Shown here piece after piece: positions 6,074 to 14,677 of a DNA stretch of 32,659 bases (positions are counted from its first letter, which is position 1; each line of letters begins with the position of its first letter). The position numbers and the translations under genes were made by a program. Below the pieces are notes generated by a model. That model did no database searches, had not been told where the DNA came from, and worked only from the letters and a program-made list of their open reading frames with translations. Source of the stretch: Varibaculum timonense_A (lineage in GTDB: Bacteria; Actinomycetota; Actinomycetes; Actinomycetales; Actinomycetaceae); NCBI RefSeq assembly GCF_027694345.1, contig NZ_JAQEVU010000011.1, positions 1-32,659 of the forward strand, in the 5' to 3' direction.

Positions 6074-8734
6074 TTAAGCGAGGTTGGTAGACATTTGGCT
6101 ATAGCCCGTGTTGGAAAAATATCTCCAGGAAATGTTGGATCCAGACCCCGAAATAGAAGTGATCCAGCCCTGGTTAAGAAGTCCGATCAACCCGTTGACT
6201 CTACTCATCAGGTCTTTTACTCGGTCAAAGAGTCGGGTCATGTTGTAAAACGAACCGTTGGTTACAACCATGACGTCATAGGTGTGGAATACTACTTTGG
6301 CAAGGCTGCTTGGCCCGACCCAGCCTGGATGGGTGCCCCTGCCTGAAAGAGTACAGTCTTGCAAAGTTACATACCTGTTCGCACTGGTGTAAAACTTGTG
6401 GCCGTTGGTTCTAAGGTCACTGCCTAAGTGAATTCCCGCGCTGTCATAGAAACGGCCTTTAGGATCTAAAGTCAGGCAGGTATAGAAATTACCACCAGCA
6501 GAGGTTTGATACGTCCAGGCAACATAATCGCCTTTGTAGGCTAACTGGTTAGCTATTCCTTGCACGTCAGGTTTATCTTTACGGCTACGCCGAGCCATTT
6601 CCCCGATATATCTATCCCCGTACCAAAACTGCATCCCGGTACTAGTAATTTTCCCTTCCAACTGTGAACCGTTATACCAGGAGATTTGAGTGGGGTTGAT
6701 GCGAATATTGCTTGTCCATCCGGCAAGACCAACCTGGATAGCGTTAGCGGAAAGCTTATCTGCCGTAATGGATGCCGCAGCGATCCGGTTGGCGTCAAGC
6801 AGACCAGTGGTGATCTTGCTGGCATCTATGTAAGCGATCTTCGCGGAGGTTATAGCCGCGTCGCGGATCATTGCTGTTTGGATGTATCCGTTAGCGATCG
6901 TGAGTTTATCGCTAGTGATGCTCCCGGCGGCAATCCGCGCGGACGCTAGGGTGCCGGTGGTTATTTTATCTGCGGACAGCTCACCGATTTTAGCGTTAGT
7001 GATAGCCGCATCGGCAATCATTGCGGTACCGATTACGCCGTCATCGATTGAGGTTTGCCCACTGATGTGTACTTTTGCTGCATCAATCAGCACGGTTTCA
7101 TTCGATAGATTGATTTGGGTAATAATCTCGGCTCTTTTAACTCTCAGGTTCACGTTGTCTGAAACCATCGTCAAGGAGGAGTTAATGTTTTTGGTTTCAT
7201 CTGCTACCTGCACTTTGAATGCTTCTAGAGCATTTTGAGTATTGGTAGCATCCTGGAGAGCTTTTTCGGCTTGAGCTTTTGCAGTCGCTGTATCGCTACT
7301 GGTTTTTACTAGCTCGCCTTGGGTTTGTTTAAGGCTTGCTTGGACTTGCTCAACGCTAGCGTTTGCTTGCGCGATCTGGGTTTTAGCTGCTTGCAGGTTC
7401 GCCGCCAGTTGAGCCGCGTTCAAATCGGTGGCAAGACTGACCCATCCGGGCTGACCAGTATCGGTGAGCTTATATATCCAGATTCCTACTTGCTCACCGT
7501 TGTCTTTAAACCACACATCCCCCAGCCTGGCTGATACCGGTTGGGTGGTGCCATAGTGGTTGGTGTTCTTCCCATCAGCTGACGCGAGCGCCACACCTGC
7601 CACCTGGCTAGCCTCAGCAGCCTCAGTGCGAGCGGTATTAATAGCGTGGGTGATGTCGGTGAACTTACCCGCCACGCTGCCCAGCTCAATGCTGATGTAT
7701 TCGCCAGCCAGCGGATTGTAATCGTAGGCAACGACCCTAGCGGTCAGTGCGACATTGAGGTCGCTGTGGCGAACCGTCACAGTATCGCCGAGAGCCACGG
7801 TTTCTAGGTCACGAAAACCCTCATATTCGCGAGTGCTAGCCAGATCGACGAATGACACCTTGTATGAGGACGCCGGCTGATCGACATAACAACTAGAGAA
7901 CTCTGCTTTAGCTAGTTCACGCAATCTCGCGTGAGCCTGCGCAAGTGGCAGCTCATCATCACGCGGTTTGTCCGCATCTTTAATGGCTTTGACCTGCCCA
8001 TAGCGGATGACCTTGATACGCGGAGCCACATAATCATTGATTCGGGGGCTGTCGACATACAGTTCCGGCAGTAACAACCCGTCATAGCCGACCGGCAGAA
8101 TCCGGGTCACCACAGTTGTGTAATCCAGCGTCGCTTCGTAGCCGGTTAGGTTTTTACGATCCCTGATCACCACGCCAGCGTCTCGGCCTCTGCGGGGTGC
8201 ATGGTGGATGTGCCAGTTATCGAAGGCCAGTTCGCCGCCCCACCGCGAGACAAAGCTATTGTCTGCCTTGGAGTCTAGGATTGCAGCGGCTAGAGACTGA
8301 CGCACGATACGAGCCGAAGCACGAGTGCTGGTGTCGGAGCTAGATGCTGTAAACCCGTGCTTGCTATTAGCAGCATCAAGAAGCTGCTTTAGTGCATCAG
8401 CGGCGGTTTTGTTGACCACATAGGTGTCGGAGACAAGGTTCGCAGAAAGGTCATAAAACACGTGATGAGCTGTCACCTCAAGCATTCCACCGAGCGTGGT
8501 GACCACCTCAGCAATACGGAAACCCTGACGATCTTCCACGCCAGGTACGGGTGTTGCGACGATGTTCTCAAGACGTAGGTGCTTGGCTGCTGAACCATCA
8601 GCTGGGTAACTAAACGACAACATGAAGTGGCTACCTAGTTCCTCGCTCACGACCGGGTCAATGATCTCGCGGTCAAGAACAGCCAAACCAGTGGCGGTAA
8701 AAGTCTGGGCGGCGCGGTTGTGGACGCTAATCAT
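6074..8734 (-). CDS. Tail-tip protein: prophage endopeptidase tail / minor structural protein with fibre repeats
   Basis: An 886-residue structural protein of the tail tip. The first ~370 residues resemble the phage minor structural protein / prophage endopeptidase tail family (Tal-like, gp27-like hub), with late conserved elements such as GDTVTVRHSDLNV. A coiled-coil, Gln/Ala-rich region follows (about 445-540). A run of short repeats comes next (about 590-690), in which AAITxAKI alternates with ADKITTGxLxAxRIAA. Such repeats form elongated trimeric fibre shafts in many receptor-binding proteins. The C-terminal ~180 residues, rich in Gly, Tyr and Trp, are probably the receptor-binding head. 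ATG 8734 is preferred over TTG 8737 because AGAAAGG lies 7 bases upstream. It should bind the host surface and may help penetrate the wall. Confidence 0.88.
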   Translation of the reverse strand: MISVHNRAAQTFTATGLAVLDREIIDPVVSEELGSHFMLSFSYPADGSAAKHLRLENIVATPVPGVEDRQGFRIAEVVTTLGGMLEVTAHHVFYDLSANLVSDTYVVNKTAADALKQLLDAANSKHGFTASSSDTSTRASARIVRQSLAAAILDSKADNSFVSRWGGELAFDNWHIHHAPRRGRDAGVVIRDRKNLTGYEATLDYTTVVTRILPVGYDGLLLPELYVDSPRINDYVAPRIKVIRYGQVKAIKDADKPRDDELPLAQAHARLRELAKAEFSSCYVDQPASSYKVSFVDLASTREYEGFRDLETVALGDTVTVRHSDLNVALTARVVAYDYNPLAGEYISIELGSVAGKFTDITHAINTARTEAAEASQVAGVALASADGKNTNHYGTTQPVSARLGDVWFKDNGEQVGIWIYKLTDTGQPGWVSLATDLNAAQLAANLQAAKTQIAQANASVEQVQASLKQTQGELVKTSSDTATAKAQAEKALQDATNTQNALEAFKVQVADETKNINSSLTMVSDNVNLRVKRAEIITQINLSNETVLIDAAKVHISGQTSIDDGVIGTAMIADAAITNAKIGELSADKITTGTLASARIAAGSITSDKLTIANGYIQTAMIRDAAITSAKIAYIDASKITTGLLDANRIAAASITADKLSANAIQVGLAGWTSNIRINPTQISWYNGSQLEGKITSTGMQFWYGDRYIGEMARRSRKDKPDVQGIANQLAYKGDYVAWTYQTSAGGNFYTCLTLDPKGRFYDSAGIHLGSDLRTNGHKFYTSANRYVTLQDCTLSGRGTHPGWVGPSSLAKVVFHTYDVMVVTNGSFYNMTRLFDRVKDLMSRVNGLIGLLNQGWITSISGSGSNISWRYFSNTGYSQMSTNLA

Positions 8735-8749
8735 CAATAGGCCTTTCTG

Positions 8750-9436
8750 CTATAGGGTGCGCCAGTTGGGCTGTACCACAATCTTCGAGACCCCAGCACC
8801 GAACTCGATTTGGTTAGTACCAGGTTGCAGTTGTGGGAAGGCACCGGTTAGGGCGTCGCTTTGGGCTTTACCAGCCACGTGCCCCACCAACCGGGCAGAA
8901 TCGAGGGTCACCTGTCCAGCTGGGGATGCCACCACATGCTTGGTGCTGTTGATCGTCAACTCCAACTGTCCGGTACCAAACACAGTGATGACCGGATCAG
9001 CAGGCAACAATCCGGGATTCAGCAGGGTTCCGGAAGCATTGATTGTGTCCGGTTTCAGGCCGGCATCCAAATAGGTAAACGGGGCACATGTCAGCTCTGC
9101 CTGGAACATGCCCCAAGAACCCATCTCACGAACCAGTGGCGACACCTCGACGTGCTTCAAATACCTGAACAAGCCAGGCTCGCCACTAAACCCAACCGTC
9201 GAAGCATTAGCCAGAGCAAACGCCACCGCCCGGTAAGCCTCCACGCCACCCTGGACTGCTAGCGGCAGACTGATTTCCGTATCGTCCCAGCCAGCAAACC
9301 GGGTTAAAGAACCGGCGCGACCTGCCACCTCGATATCGTCTACCCGCCGTGTGGCGGCTGGGATCTCTACGGGTGCGGTGAACCGCAAGCCCAACTGTTT
9401 CGAGGAGATCTTATGGTCGAGAGTAAACCCATACAT
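8750..9436 (-). CDS. Distal tail protein (Dit-like)
   Basis: A 228-residue protein directly after the tape measure and before the tail-tip protein, the position of Dit in siphoviruses. The N-terminal ~120 residues fit the Sipho_tail ring-forming domain: a beta-rich pattern, an AGRAGSLTRF-like loop and the FRYLKHVEVSP region. The C-terminal half is a beta-sandwich-like segment (DPVITVFGTGQLELTING-like strand pattern). It would form the hexameric hub joining tail tube and tail tip. The start is ATG 9436, 4 bases after the tape measure stop. Family assignment is by context and fold pattern. Confidence 0.85.
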   Translation of the reverse strand: MYGFTLDHKISSKQLGLRFTAPVEIPAATRRVDDIEVAGRAGSLTRFAGWDDTEISLPLAVQGGVEAYRAVAFALANASTVGFSGEPGLFRYLKHVEVSPLVREMGSWGMFQAELTCAPFTYLDAGLKPDTINASGTLLNPGLLPADPVITVFGTGQLELTINSTKHVVASPAGQVTLDSARLVGHVAGKAQSDALTGAFPQLQPGTNQIEFGAGVSKIVVQPNWRTL

Positions 9437-9440
9437 CGTC

Positions 9441-11969
9441 TCACGCTCCCGCCATGATTAGGTTGTTGCGTCTTGATAGCCGCGAGAGCTGAGCATCGAT
9501 GCGCGGAGCCAGCTTGCCGACGAGTGTCCCATCATTGAGCACCACCTGAACATCCAAGGCACCGAGGATCCGCCTCGCAGTGGTATCGACGATGCCCTCC
9601 ACATCCACAGGCGAAGCCTCATTTGGTGATGGGTTGACATCGGGGTGTCGAATGGCTGCTGGTGCCAGATCTACATTCGGTAGATGCAAGTCCGTATCGT
9701 TGATGTTGATTGGCACATCAATGCCCGCCGCGAGTTCGTCCATGGAACCCATGGTGTCTTTAGCCATGTCTTTTGCTGCATCGGCTGCCTTATGGCCCTC
9801 ACTGGTGATTGCTCCGGCCAGGCCTGCTACGAGCATGTCACCGACCCACGCCATTTGTTTGGAGGGGCTGTGGATACCGAAGAATCCTAGGATCCCATCC
9901 CAAATACTCGATACCCAGCTAGAAACCCTGTCCCACAACCAGCCTGCCAACGACTGGATGCCCTGCCACAAACCAGACACCAAGGAGGCACCAGCTGAAA
10001 CCATCTGGCCCACACCACCAAGCACGGCCGAAACAATCCCGCCAATGATTTGCGGGATGGCGGAAACAATCGTGCCAATAATCTGCGGTAGCGCACCAAT
10101 AAGTGCTGTTAGTAGCTGGATGCCGGCTTGGATCAGCTGCGGGATCGCACCAATCAAGGCAGAGATTACCGCACCAATGATCTGAGGCAACGCAGCCACA
10201 ATCGTGTTAATGATCTGAGGTAAGGCACCGATCAAAGCCACAAACAACTGAATACCGGCTTGAATCAGTTGCGGGATCGCACCGAGCACGCCGTTGGTGA
10301 CGGCTGTAATGATCTGTGGCAGGGCTGCGACGATAGCGGTAATAATTTCAGGCAAGGCACCAACCAGCGCCGTTAACAGCTGGATACCAGCTTCGATAAT
10401 CTGGGGGATCGCCCCGATTAAGAAAGAAATAATCGCACCAATCAACTCCGGTAGAGCCTCGCCGATACCAGCTACCAAGGTGGCGATAATCTGGACCGCT
10501 GCCTCCAACAGGCTCGGAAGTGCCTCAATAATTGCTTCCACCAATGCGACAATCAACGTCACGGCAGTTTCTGCCAAGGAAGGTAGAACAGCGATAATGC
10601 CCTCCAACAAAGCGGTGAGGATACTCATTCCGGTATCTACCACTTGCGGGAGCTGGCTAGAAATAAACTCCAGGGCTTCCTTCAAGATCTGCCCCAGGGT
10701 GTCGATAAAGGCCGGTGCGCCCCCGGTCTCGAACGCTTCGGTGAGTTCATCGACCCAACCATTAACCATCGGCATCACCGTGCCAGCCAAGACTGTGGTC
10801 AAACCTCCAGCAAGTAGGCCTTTAAGGTTATCGACCCCGTCTTTTAGCGTAGCTAGTTGGCCAGAGAAGGTTTTGGATTGGGCATCCATCGCCCCATAAA
10901 ACCGGCCACCCTCACTTGTGGCACTAGCGAACGCATCCGCAACCATATCCGCACTGATCGCGCCCTTAGCCATTTCTTCTTTGAGCTCGCCGATACTTTT
11001 ACCGGTCTTTCGGGAAATCTCCTCTAAAGGGTTGAAGCCCGCGTTAATCATTTGGTTCAAATCCTGACCAGTAAGCTTGCCAGTAGAGCTCATTTGAGCA
11101 AATGCCAACGTGAGGGATTCGAACTTTCCAGCATCCCCCTGGCTGATATCACCTAACTGTTTGAGGCGTACCTGGGATTCTTCAGCGCTCATGCCGAACC
11201 CCATCAACGTTTGGGTGGCCTTGGCTAGATCCTCCATCCCAAACGGAGTACGAGCCGCCTCGACCTTCAGGTCGTTGACTAGTTTTTGGGCCTTGGCTTG
11301 ATCACCCAGCATCGTGGTAAACGAGGTGGTGTATTGCTCCATCCGGGCGTTATAGTCCAAACCATCCTTCATCGCTGAGCCGAAGCCTTTAGCGATACCC
11401 GCGATGGCGTGCCCGATAGCTTTAACCCCACCAACAACAGCTTCCGCTGCCAGGCTGGCTTTAAGCACGTCACCAAAAATGCGGGTCTTCGAACTGGTAC
11501 CATCCATCTGAGAGCCCAGATCATCTACAGCATTTTCTAGATGTGAAGTGTCCTTAGCTGCAGTTTTCGCATCATCACCCGCACCGTCAGCCTCATCAGC
11601 AAACTTGGAAAGAGCAGAATTGTTCTCTTTAAGCTCACCCTCAAGACCATTCAAAGTCGCCTGGGCGTTATTGAGCTGAATCTGCCAATTCTTCGTCCGA
11701 GAATCATTTTCCCCAAAACTGGTAGCAGAGTTATCAAGAGCGCTCTTAAGGGTCTGGATCTTGGCTTTTTGCGCCTCAATCTCTTTGCCCAACACCTGGT
11801 TACGAGAAGTCAACGCTGAAGCAGACTTATCGTTCTTATCGAACTGAGAAGCCACCAACTTCATCTCGGATCCCAAAACCCGCATCTCACGATTAATATC
11901 CGTGATCGCGCGCTTAAACTCCCGCTCACCCTCAAGGCCAATCTTCAAACCAAAAGACGAATCAGCCAT
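9441..11969 (-). CDS. Tail tape measure protein
   Basis: An 842-residue tape measure that sets tail length and is ejected with the DNA. The frame is open up to 12215, but ATG 11969 is preferred: GGAGGGGG lies about 9 bases upstream and the product begins MADSSFGLKIGLEGEREF, typical of this family. Residues about 30-130 form a coiled coil. About 200-390 match the tape measure core domain (GFGMSAEESQVRLKQLGDIS, then MINAGFNPLEEIS). About 450-690 are strongly hydrophobic and include 44-residue repeats. The end has GIHSPSKQMAWVGDMLVAGL, a motif common near tape measure C-termini. Using the usual ~1.5 angstrom per residue, the tail would be about 125 nm long. Confidence 0.95.
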   Translation of the reverse strand: MADSSFGLKIGLEGEREFKRAITDINREMRVLGSEMKLVASQFDKNDKSASALTSRNQVLGKEIEAQKAKIQTLKSALDNSATSFGENDSRTKNWQIQLNNAQATLNGLEGELKENNSALSKFADEADGAGDDAKTAAKDTSHLENAVDDLGSQMDGTSSKTRIFGDVLKASLAAEAVVGGVKAIGHAIAGIAKGFGSAMKDGLDYNARMEQYTTSFTTMLGDQAKAQKLVNDLKVEAARTPFGMEDLAKATQTLMGFGMSAEESQVRLKQLGDISQGDAGKFESLTLAFAQMSSTGKLTGQDLNQMINAGFNPLEEISRKTGKSIGELKEEMAKGAISADMVADAFASATSEGGRFYGAMDAQSKTFSGQLATLKDGVDNLKGLLAGGLTTVLAGTVMPMVNGWVDELTEAFETGGAPAFIDTLGQILKEALEFISSQLPQVVDTGMSILTALLEGIIAVLPSLAETAVTLIVALVEAIIEALPSLLEAAVQIIATLVAGIGEALPELIGAIISFLIGAIPQIIEAGIQLLTALVGALPEIITAIVAALPQIITAVTNGVLGAIPQLIQAGIQLFVALIGALPQIINTIVAALPQIIGAVISALIGAIPQLIQAGIQLLTALIGALPQIIGTIVSAIPQIIGGIVSAVLGGVGQMVSAGASLVSGLWQGIQSLAGWLWDRVSSWVSSIWDGILGFFGIHSPSKQMAWVGDMLVAGLAGAITSEGHKAADAAKDMAKDTMGSMDELAAGIDVPININDTDLHLPNVDLAPAAIRHPDVNPSPNEASPVDVEGIVDTTARRILGALDVQVVLNDGTLVGKLAPRIDAQLSRLSRRNNLIMAGA
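10032..10452 (-). repeat. Tandem 132-bp repeats inside the tape measure gene
   Basis: Three in-frame units with a period of exactly 132 bases (equivalent points at 10093, 10225 and 10357) encode 44-residue units of the type GAIPQLIQAGIQLLTALIGA followed by LPQII-containing helices. Degenerate copies flank them. Changing the copy number would change tail length in steps of 44 residues. Confidence 0.85.
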
Positions 11970-12016
11970 GCTCAGACACCCCCTCCGAGGTAAAATGGAG
12001 ACGAATGGATTAATTT

Positions 12017-12430
12017 GTGAAAGACACGAGCATGGGAATGAGCGCAGAGGACTTCGGGGCGGTACTTGCTGAATTAACCGCGCCCACACCACTAGCTGAT
12101 GCTTTCGAAACGCGTTTTCCCCAGTCCAAGGGGAGCCGCTGGTGGTTCTCTGTTCGCACCCACGCCGCTTCAGTATTCTTGTCGAAGGAGTACTACGAAT
12201 ATCGGACGAAACCAAATGTTGAGGTTGAGGGTGACCCTGGAAATACGAGAGAACGGGAGCACACCGATTTTTCTGCCGAGACGGTCTGGGATAGTGACTC
12301 GTTCAATTGGCGACCCGAGCTTCGGCTATGGATTCTAGAGGCGCTGGGACTCCTAAAAGACGACAAGGATGTACTACAACGCATTCTTGCTATAGAGGCG
12401 AATACCTCTCGCTGTACTTACCTCAAGTAA
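12017..12430 (+). CDS. Unknown plus-strand cargo gene between tape measure and tail chaperone
   Basis: A 137-residue soluble protein with no recognised family, on the opposite strand to the surrounding tail operon. It is rich in charged and aromatic residues (for example RWWFSVRTHAASVFLSKEYY) and has a WRPELRLWILEALGLL helix near the C-terminus. No membrane segment or signal peptide is visible. The start is set at GTG 12017, with GGA seven bases upstream; ATG 12032 and 12038 are alternatives. A possible -10 (TAAAAT, 11991-11996) lies 20 bases before. Inserted between two conserved structural genes and read against them, it fits a moron, perhaps a superinfection-exclusion or defence gene. That function is a guess from context. 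Confidence 0.65.
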   Translation: MKDTSMGMSAEDFGAVLAELTAPTPLADAFETRFPQSKGSRWWFSVRTHAASVFLSKEYYEYRTKPNVEVEGDPGNTREREHTDFSAETVWDSDSFNWRPELRLWILEALGLLKDDKDVLQRILAIEANTSRCTYLK

Positions 12431-12516
12431 TTGTTTTCGTGGGATGAAATTGAAGATGCGGCACGGAGGGAATTTGCTCGTCTCGTAGATGTATCACCAT
12501 TGCCTCACCGAGATTG

Positions 12517-13139
12517 CTAAACCCCGGCGGGGATAATATCGTCGATAAACCAGATGCGTTTCGGCTGTGCTCTGCCGGTTTCGATGCGCCAGCAGTCCAC
12601 CAGGTCCAATAGTTCACCGAATATGGTCAGGTCGATTTGCATGCGGGTCAGTCCCAGGTGGGCGAGCCCGATATAGGTCAGGCGGGTAAAGATTGCCTCG
12701 TCACTATCTATTAGGTGTCCTTTTTCTTGGTTTGCCCTTTTGGGGCTGGGGTCTCGGTCATGATTGCTCGCCGGGTGCCGCGTTGGAGTGCCTGGGCGAT
12801 AGCCTCTCGGTAGTCAGCTAAATCTGCAGGCACAGTTAGGAGTTCTACTGCTTCTGCGGTTAGCTCTGGGCGCTTATCGTCTGGATGGGTGAGGTTGTGT
12901 ATTTGTACGGACTGGTTAGCGAGCAGGGCGATGAGCCAGATTACCTCACCGAGTGACTTATCCATATCTTCGCTAGTTTCCAGGGCTTGACCTAAATGTT
13001 CTAGCCCTCCGTAACGTTGAGCTATAAGGCGGGTCGCGCGGGTAGTGAGAACTAGTTCGTATTCTTGACCTGCGATAGTGATTGTCGCGCTTTTTAAAGA
13101 GGGGCCACCTGTCGGGCTGGTTTGGGTTTTCGCTGTCAT
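12517..13139 (-). CDS. Tail assembly chaperone, frameshifted long form (gpGT-like)
   Basis: A 207-residue product made when ribosomes shift -1 near the end of the short chaperone gene. The -1 frame continues with no stop after 12738 to TAG at 12517-12519. It encodes a sensible C-terminal domain: EAIFTRLTYIGLAHLGLTRM, then GELLDLVDCWRIETGRAQPK, ending near DDIIPAGV. This matches the layout of lambda gpG/gpGT and equivalents in most siphoviruses, where the long form links the chaperone to the tape measure. The extension has no good start codon of its own. It explains the stretch between the short form and the plus-strand gene ending at 12430. Confidence 0.85.
12711..13139 (-). CDS. Tail assembly chaperone, short form (gpG-like)
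   Basis: A 142-residue helical protein between the major tail protein and the tape measure, the conserved place of the tail assembly chaperone. The N-terminus (ATITIAGQEYELVLTTRATR) and the helical middle with EVIWLIALLANQS fit this class. It ends with a Lys-rich tail (KGQTKKKDT) encoded by the A-rich slippery region. It should coat the tape measure and recruit tail tube subunits. The start is ATG 13139 with a modest AGG upstream. A fraction of product should carry the frameshift extension. Confidence 0.85.
   Translation of the reverse strand: MTAKTQTSPTGGPSLKSATITIAGQEYELVLTTRATRLIAQRYGGLEHLGQALETSEDMDKSLGEVIWLIALLANQSVQIHNLTHPDDKRPELTAEAVELLTVPADLADYREAIAQALQRGTRRAIMTETPAPKGQTKKKDT
12738..12744 (-). 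promoter_or_regulatory. Probable -1 ribosomal frameshift slip site
   Basis: On the minus strand the zero-frame codons GCC CCA AAA give the heptamer C_CCA_AAA, which fits the X_XXY_YYZ rule. A second, less canonical candidate, G_AAA_AAG, follows about 15 bases later. Slippage at either gives the same downstream reading frame. Confidence 0.7.
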
Positions 13140-13154
13140 GGCTTACCTGCTGTT

Positions 13155-13763
13155 CTAGTTGTTAGTCGGTTTAATTCTGGTTGTAGCGGCAGGCTCATAC
13201 ACCTGGGTGTACCAGCTGGAGATCGTCTCAGCTTTCACGCCGACCGCTCCTTCGGTGACTTCAGCTTTCCATGGATGCTTGCCGGTAGCGTCGGGTTTGT
13301 TACGCCGCAGGATCGTTCCCTCAATACTCGGGGTAGAGAACGTGATCGAATCAGCCTTGGTCGCCAGCGTGGTTCCCGGCAGAGCAAATTTGACGCGGTA
13401 AAGCCAAAAATACTGGTACTTCCCGTTAGAGCGTGCAGCTCTAAAACCAATAGCCACGGGTGCGCCACCATCCTCAGAAGTGCTGATAAGTACCCCGTTG
13501 GCGTCCAGTCTCGCACCAGTTAAGGCAGCTGCAGCCTCTGCCCCGAGATCATCAACCCCAAGAGTGAGCGTTCCAGATTTGAATTCCTTGACAATCTCGG
13601 ATGCCCCGTCATCGGCATACAAAATCGCCTCAGCCACCTCCACAGACAATTCTGCAGATATTGCTTTAGCGAGCGGTTTAGGAACGGCATAGGTTTCCTC
13701 ACCACTGGTGGAATCTTCGCTAATGCTCGCGTAGTAGAGCTTGTCTAAACCAATAGTTGCCAT
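13155..13763 (-). CDS. Major tail tube protein
   Basis: A 202-residue beta-rich protein that would polymerise into the tail tube. It begins MATIGLDKLYYASISED and contains alternating strands with KEFKSGTLTLGVDDLGAEAA, resembling the phi13-type major tail protein family found in HK97-like siphoviruses. The start is ATG 13763 with AAGGAG about 9 bases upstream. It lies directly before the tail chaperone. Between it and the tail terminator gene upstream sits an opposite-strand VanZ-like gene, so expression of the tail genes must cross that insertion. Confidence 0.85.
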   Translation of the reverse strand: MATIGLDKLYYASISEDSTSGEETYAVPKPLAKAISAELSVEVAEAILYADDGASEIVKEFKSGTLTLGVDDLGAEAAAALTGARLDANGVLISTSEDGGAPVAIGFRAARSNGKYQYFWLYRVKFALPGTTLATKADSITFSTPSIEGTILRRNKPDATGKHPWKAEVTEGAVGVKAETISSWYTQVYEPAATTRIKPTNN

Positions 13764-13811
13764 GATGTTTCTCCTTTTGGGTAGTAATTTTCGTTAGATG
13801 TCATCGAAAGA

Positions 13812-13817
13812 TAGAAT
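13812..13817 (+). promoter_or_regulatory. -10 element for the VanZ-like gene (leaderless)
   Basis: TAGAAT lies six bases before the ATG at 13824, and no ribosome binding site precedes that ATG. This is the arrangement of actinobacterial leaderless transcripts, in which transcription begins at the start codon. A weak -35 may lie near 13790. Confidence 0.5.
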
Positions 13818-13823
13818 TGGGAC

Positions 13824-14336
13824 ATGAGAGAGAAAAAGCGATGCTTGACCTATGCGGTGTTCGGGATTTATCTGCTCTTGTTGTTGTGGATGGTGCTGTT
13901 CAAATTCGCCACCAGCGTTGACGACATACTGAGCATGCGGCATGCGCGCTACTTAAATCTGATCCCATTTACAGATTCTGCGAATCTTTACGGGTCGAAC
14001 TTCTTTGATGAGATCGCGGTCAACTTCCTTATTTTCATCCCGTTTGGCATGTACATGAGGATGTTGTTGAAACGGCGCTCATGGTTAATTCAATTGCTCC
14101 CACCGTTTTTAGCAAGCGTGGCATTCGAGGTCGTTCAGTACGTTTTCGCTATTGGGGTCAGCGATATCACCGATGTCATAATGAACACTGCTGGAGCCGC
14201 TACTGGCTTAGCAGTTTTTGCTCTGCTAGCCAGATTCTGGCCTGAAAAGAGCGAAAAAGTCATTAACGTCACCGGGTTAGTCCTGGAGATCTTGTTCATC
14301 GGATTTTTGACTTTCCTCATCATTGCAAACTCTTAA
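13824..14336 (+). CDS. VanZ-family membrane protein carried in the tail operon
   Basis: A 170-residue membrane protein. It shows the VanZ-like pattern: a first helix (about 9-28), NLIPFTDS, then NFLIFIPFGMYM, FEVVQYVF and SDITDVIMNTAGAATGL, with a last helix near the C-terminus. VanZ itself gives low-level teicoplanin resistance. Most relatives are uncharacterised, and links to lipopeptide tolerance have been reported for some. It lies on the plus strand between major tail protein and tail terminator, and its stop overlaps the convergent neighbour's stop by 4 bases (TTAA). It is not a structural gene. It is best read as lysogenically expressed cargo that alters the host envelope; that role is inference. 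Confidence 0.88.
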   Translation: MREKKRCLTYAVFGIYLLLLLWMVLFKFATSVDDILSMRHARYLNLIPFTDSANLYGSNFFDEIAVNFLIFIPFGMYMRMLLKRRSWLIQLLPPFLASVAFEVVQYVFAIGVSDITDVIMNTAGAATGLAVFALLARFWPEKSEKVINVTGLVLEILFIGFLTFLIIANS

Positions 14337-14677
14337 GGACAGGCTCTAAAACTCGAAACATCGATGGAATAGTGGTGAAAACCGGTATCCGCCTCGTATC
14401 CGATATAGCGGCGGGCGGTCACCGTCAGCCCTGCATCAATTAGGGCTCGGGTGAGCTGGTTACGCAGCCCCAGGTAGTTGGTCTTCGTGAACAGTGCGAT
14501 GCGGACTTCTTCGACCTCAATACCGGGGGTGTTGTCGGCGAAGATGTCGAAAGAATCTGTTAACGGGGTGAAGACTAGATACGTGTCTGGGGCTGGGGAA
14601 TCGGTGTAGCAGCTGACTGCATAGGAGAGCCCGAGTTGTTTAGCTATGTGGCTTAGGTTTTCTAAAAGCCCGCTCAT
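14333..14677 (-). CDS. Tail completion / terminator-type protein
   Basis: A 114-residue protein in the position of the tail terminator, after the HK97-gp10-like gene and before the major tail protein. It has a mixed alpha/beta pattern (SYAVSCYTDSPAPDTYLVF, then EEVRIALFTKTNY), compatible with the DUF3168/gpU-like fold, and ends YSIDVSSFRACP. Its ATG at 14677 overlaps the upstream stop as ATGA. The stop lies in a TTAA palindrome that also ends the convergent VanZ-like gene. Assignment is by position and general pattern. Confidence 0.65.
   Translation of the reverse strand: MSGLLENLSHIAKQLGLSYAVSCYTDSPAPDTYLVFTPLTDSFDIFADNTPGIEVEEVRIALFTKTNYLGLRNQLTRALIDAGLTVTARRYIGYEADTGFHHYSIDVSSFRACP

Noticed and set aside
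10032..10452. Regular repeats considered as a CRISPR-like array.
   Set aside because: The repeats are contiguous, in frame and coding for tape measure helices, with no spacers.
11970..12215. Possible 82-residue N-terminal extension of the tape measure.
   Set aside because: The ATG at 11969 has a strong ribosome binding site and a typical family start. The extension is low-complexity and overlaps the plus-strand gene.
12423..12617. A minus-strand open frame of 64 codons between the tail chaperone and the 12.0 kb cargo gene.
   Set aside because: The overlapping -1 frame of the chaperone encodes a typical gpGT extension here, so this frame is a shadow.
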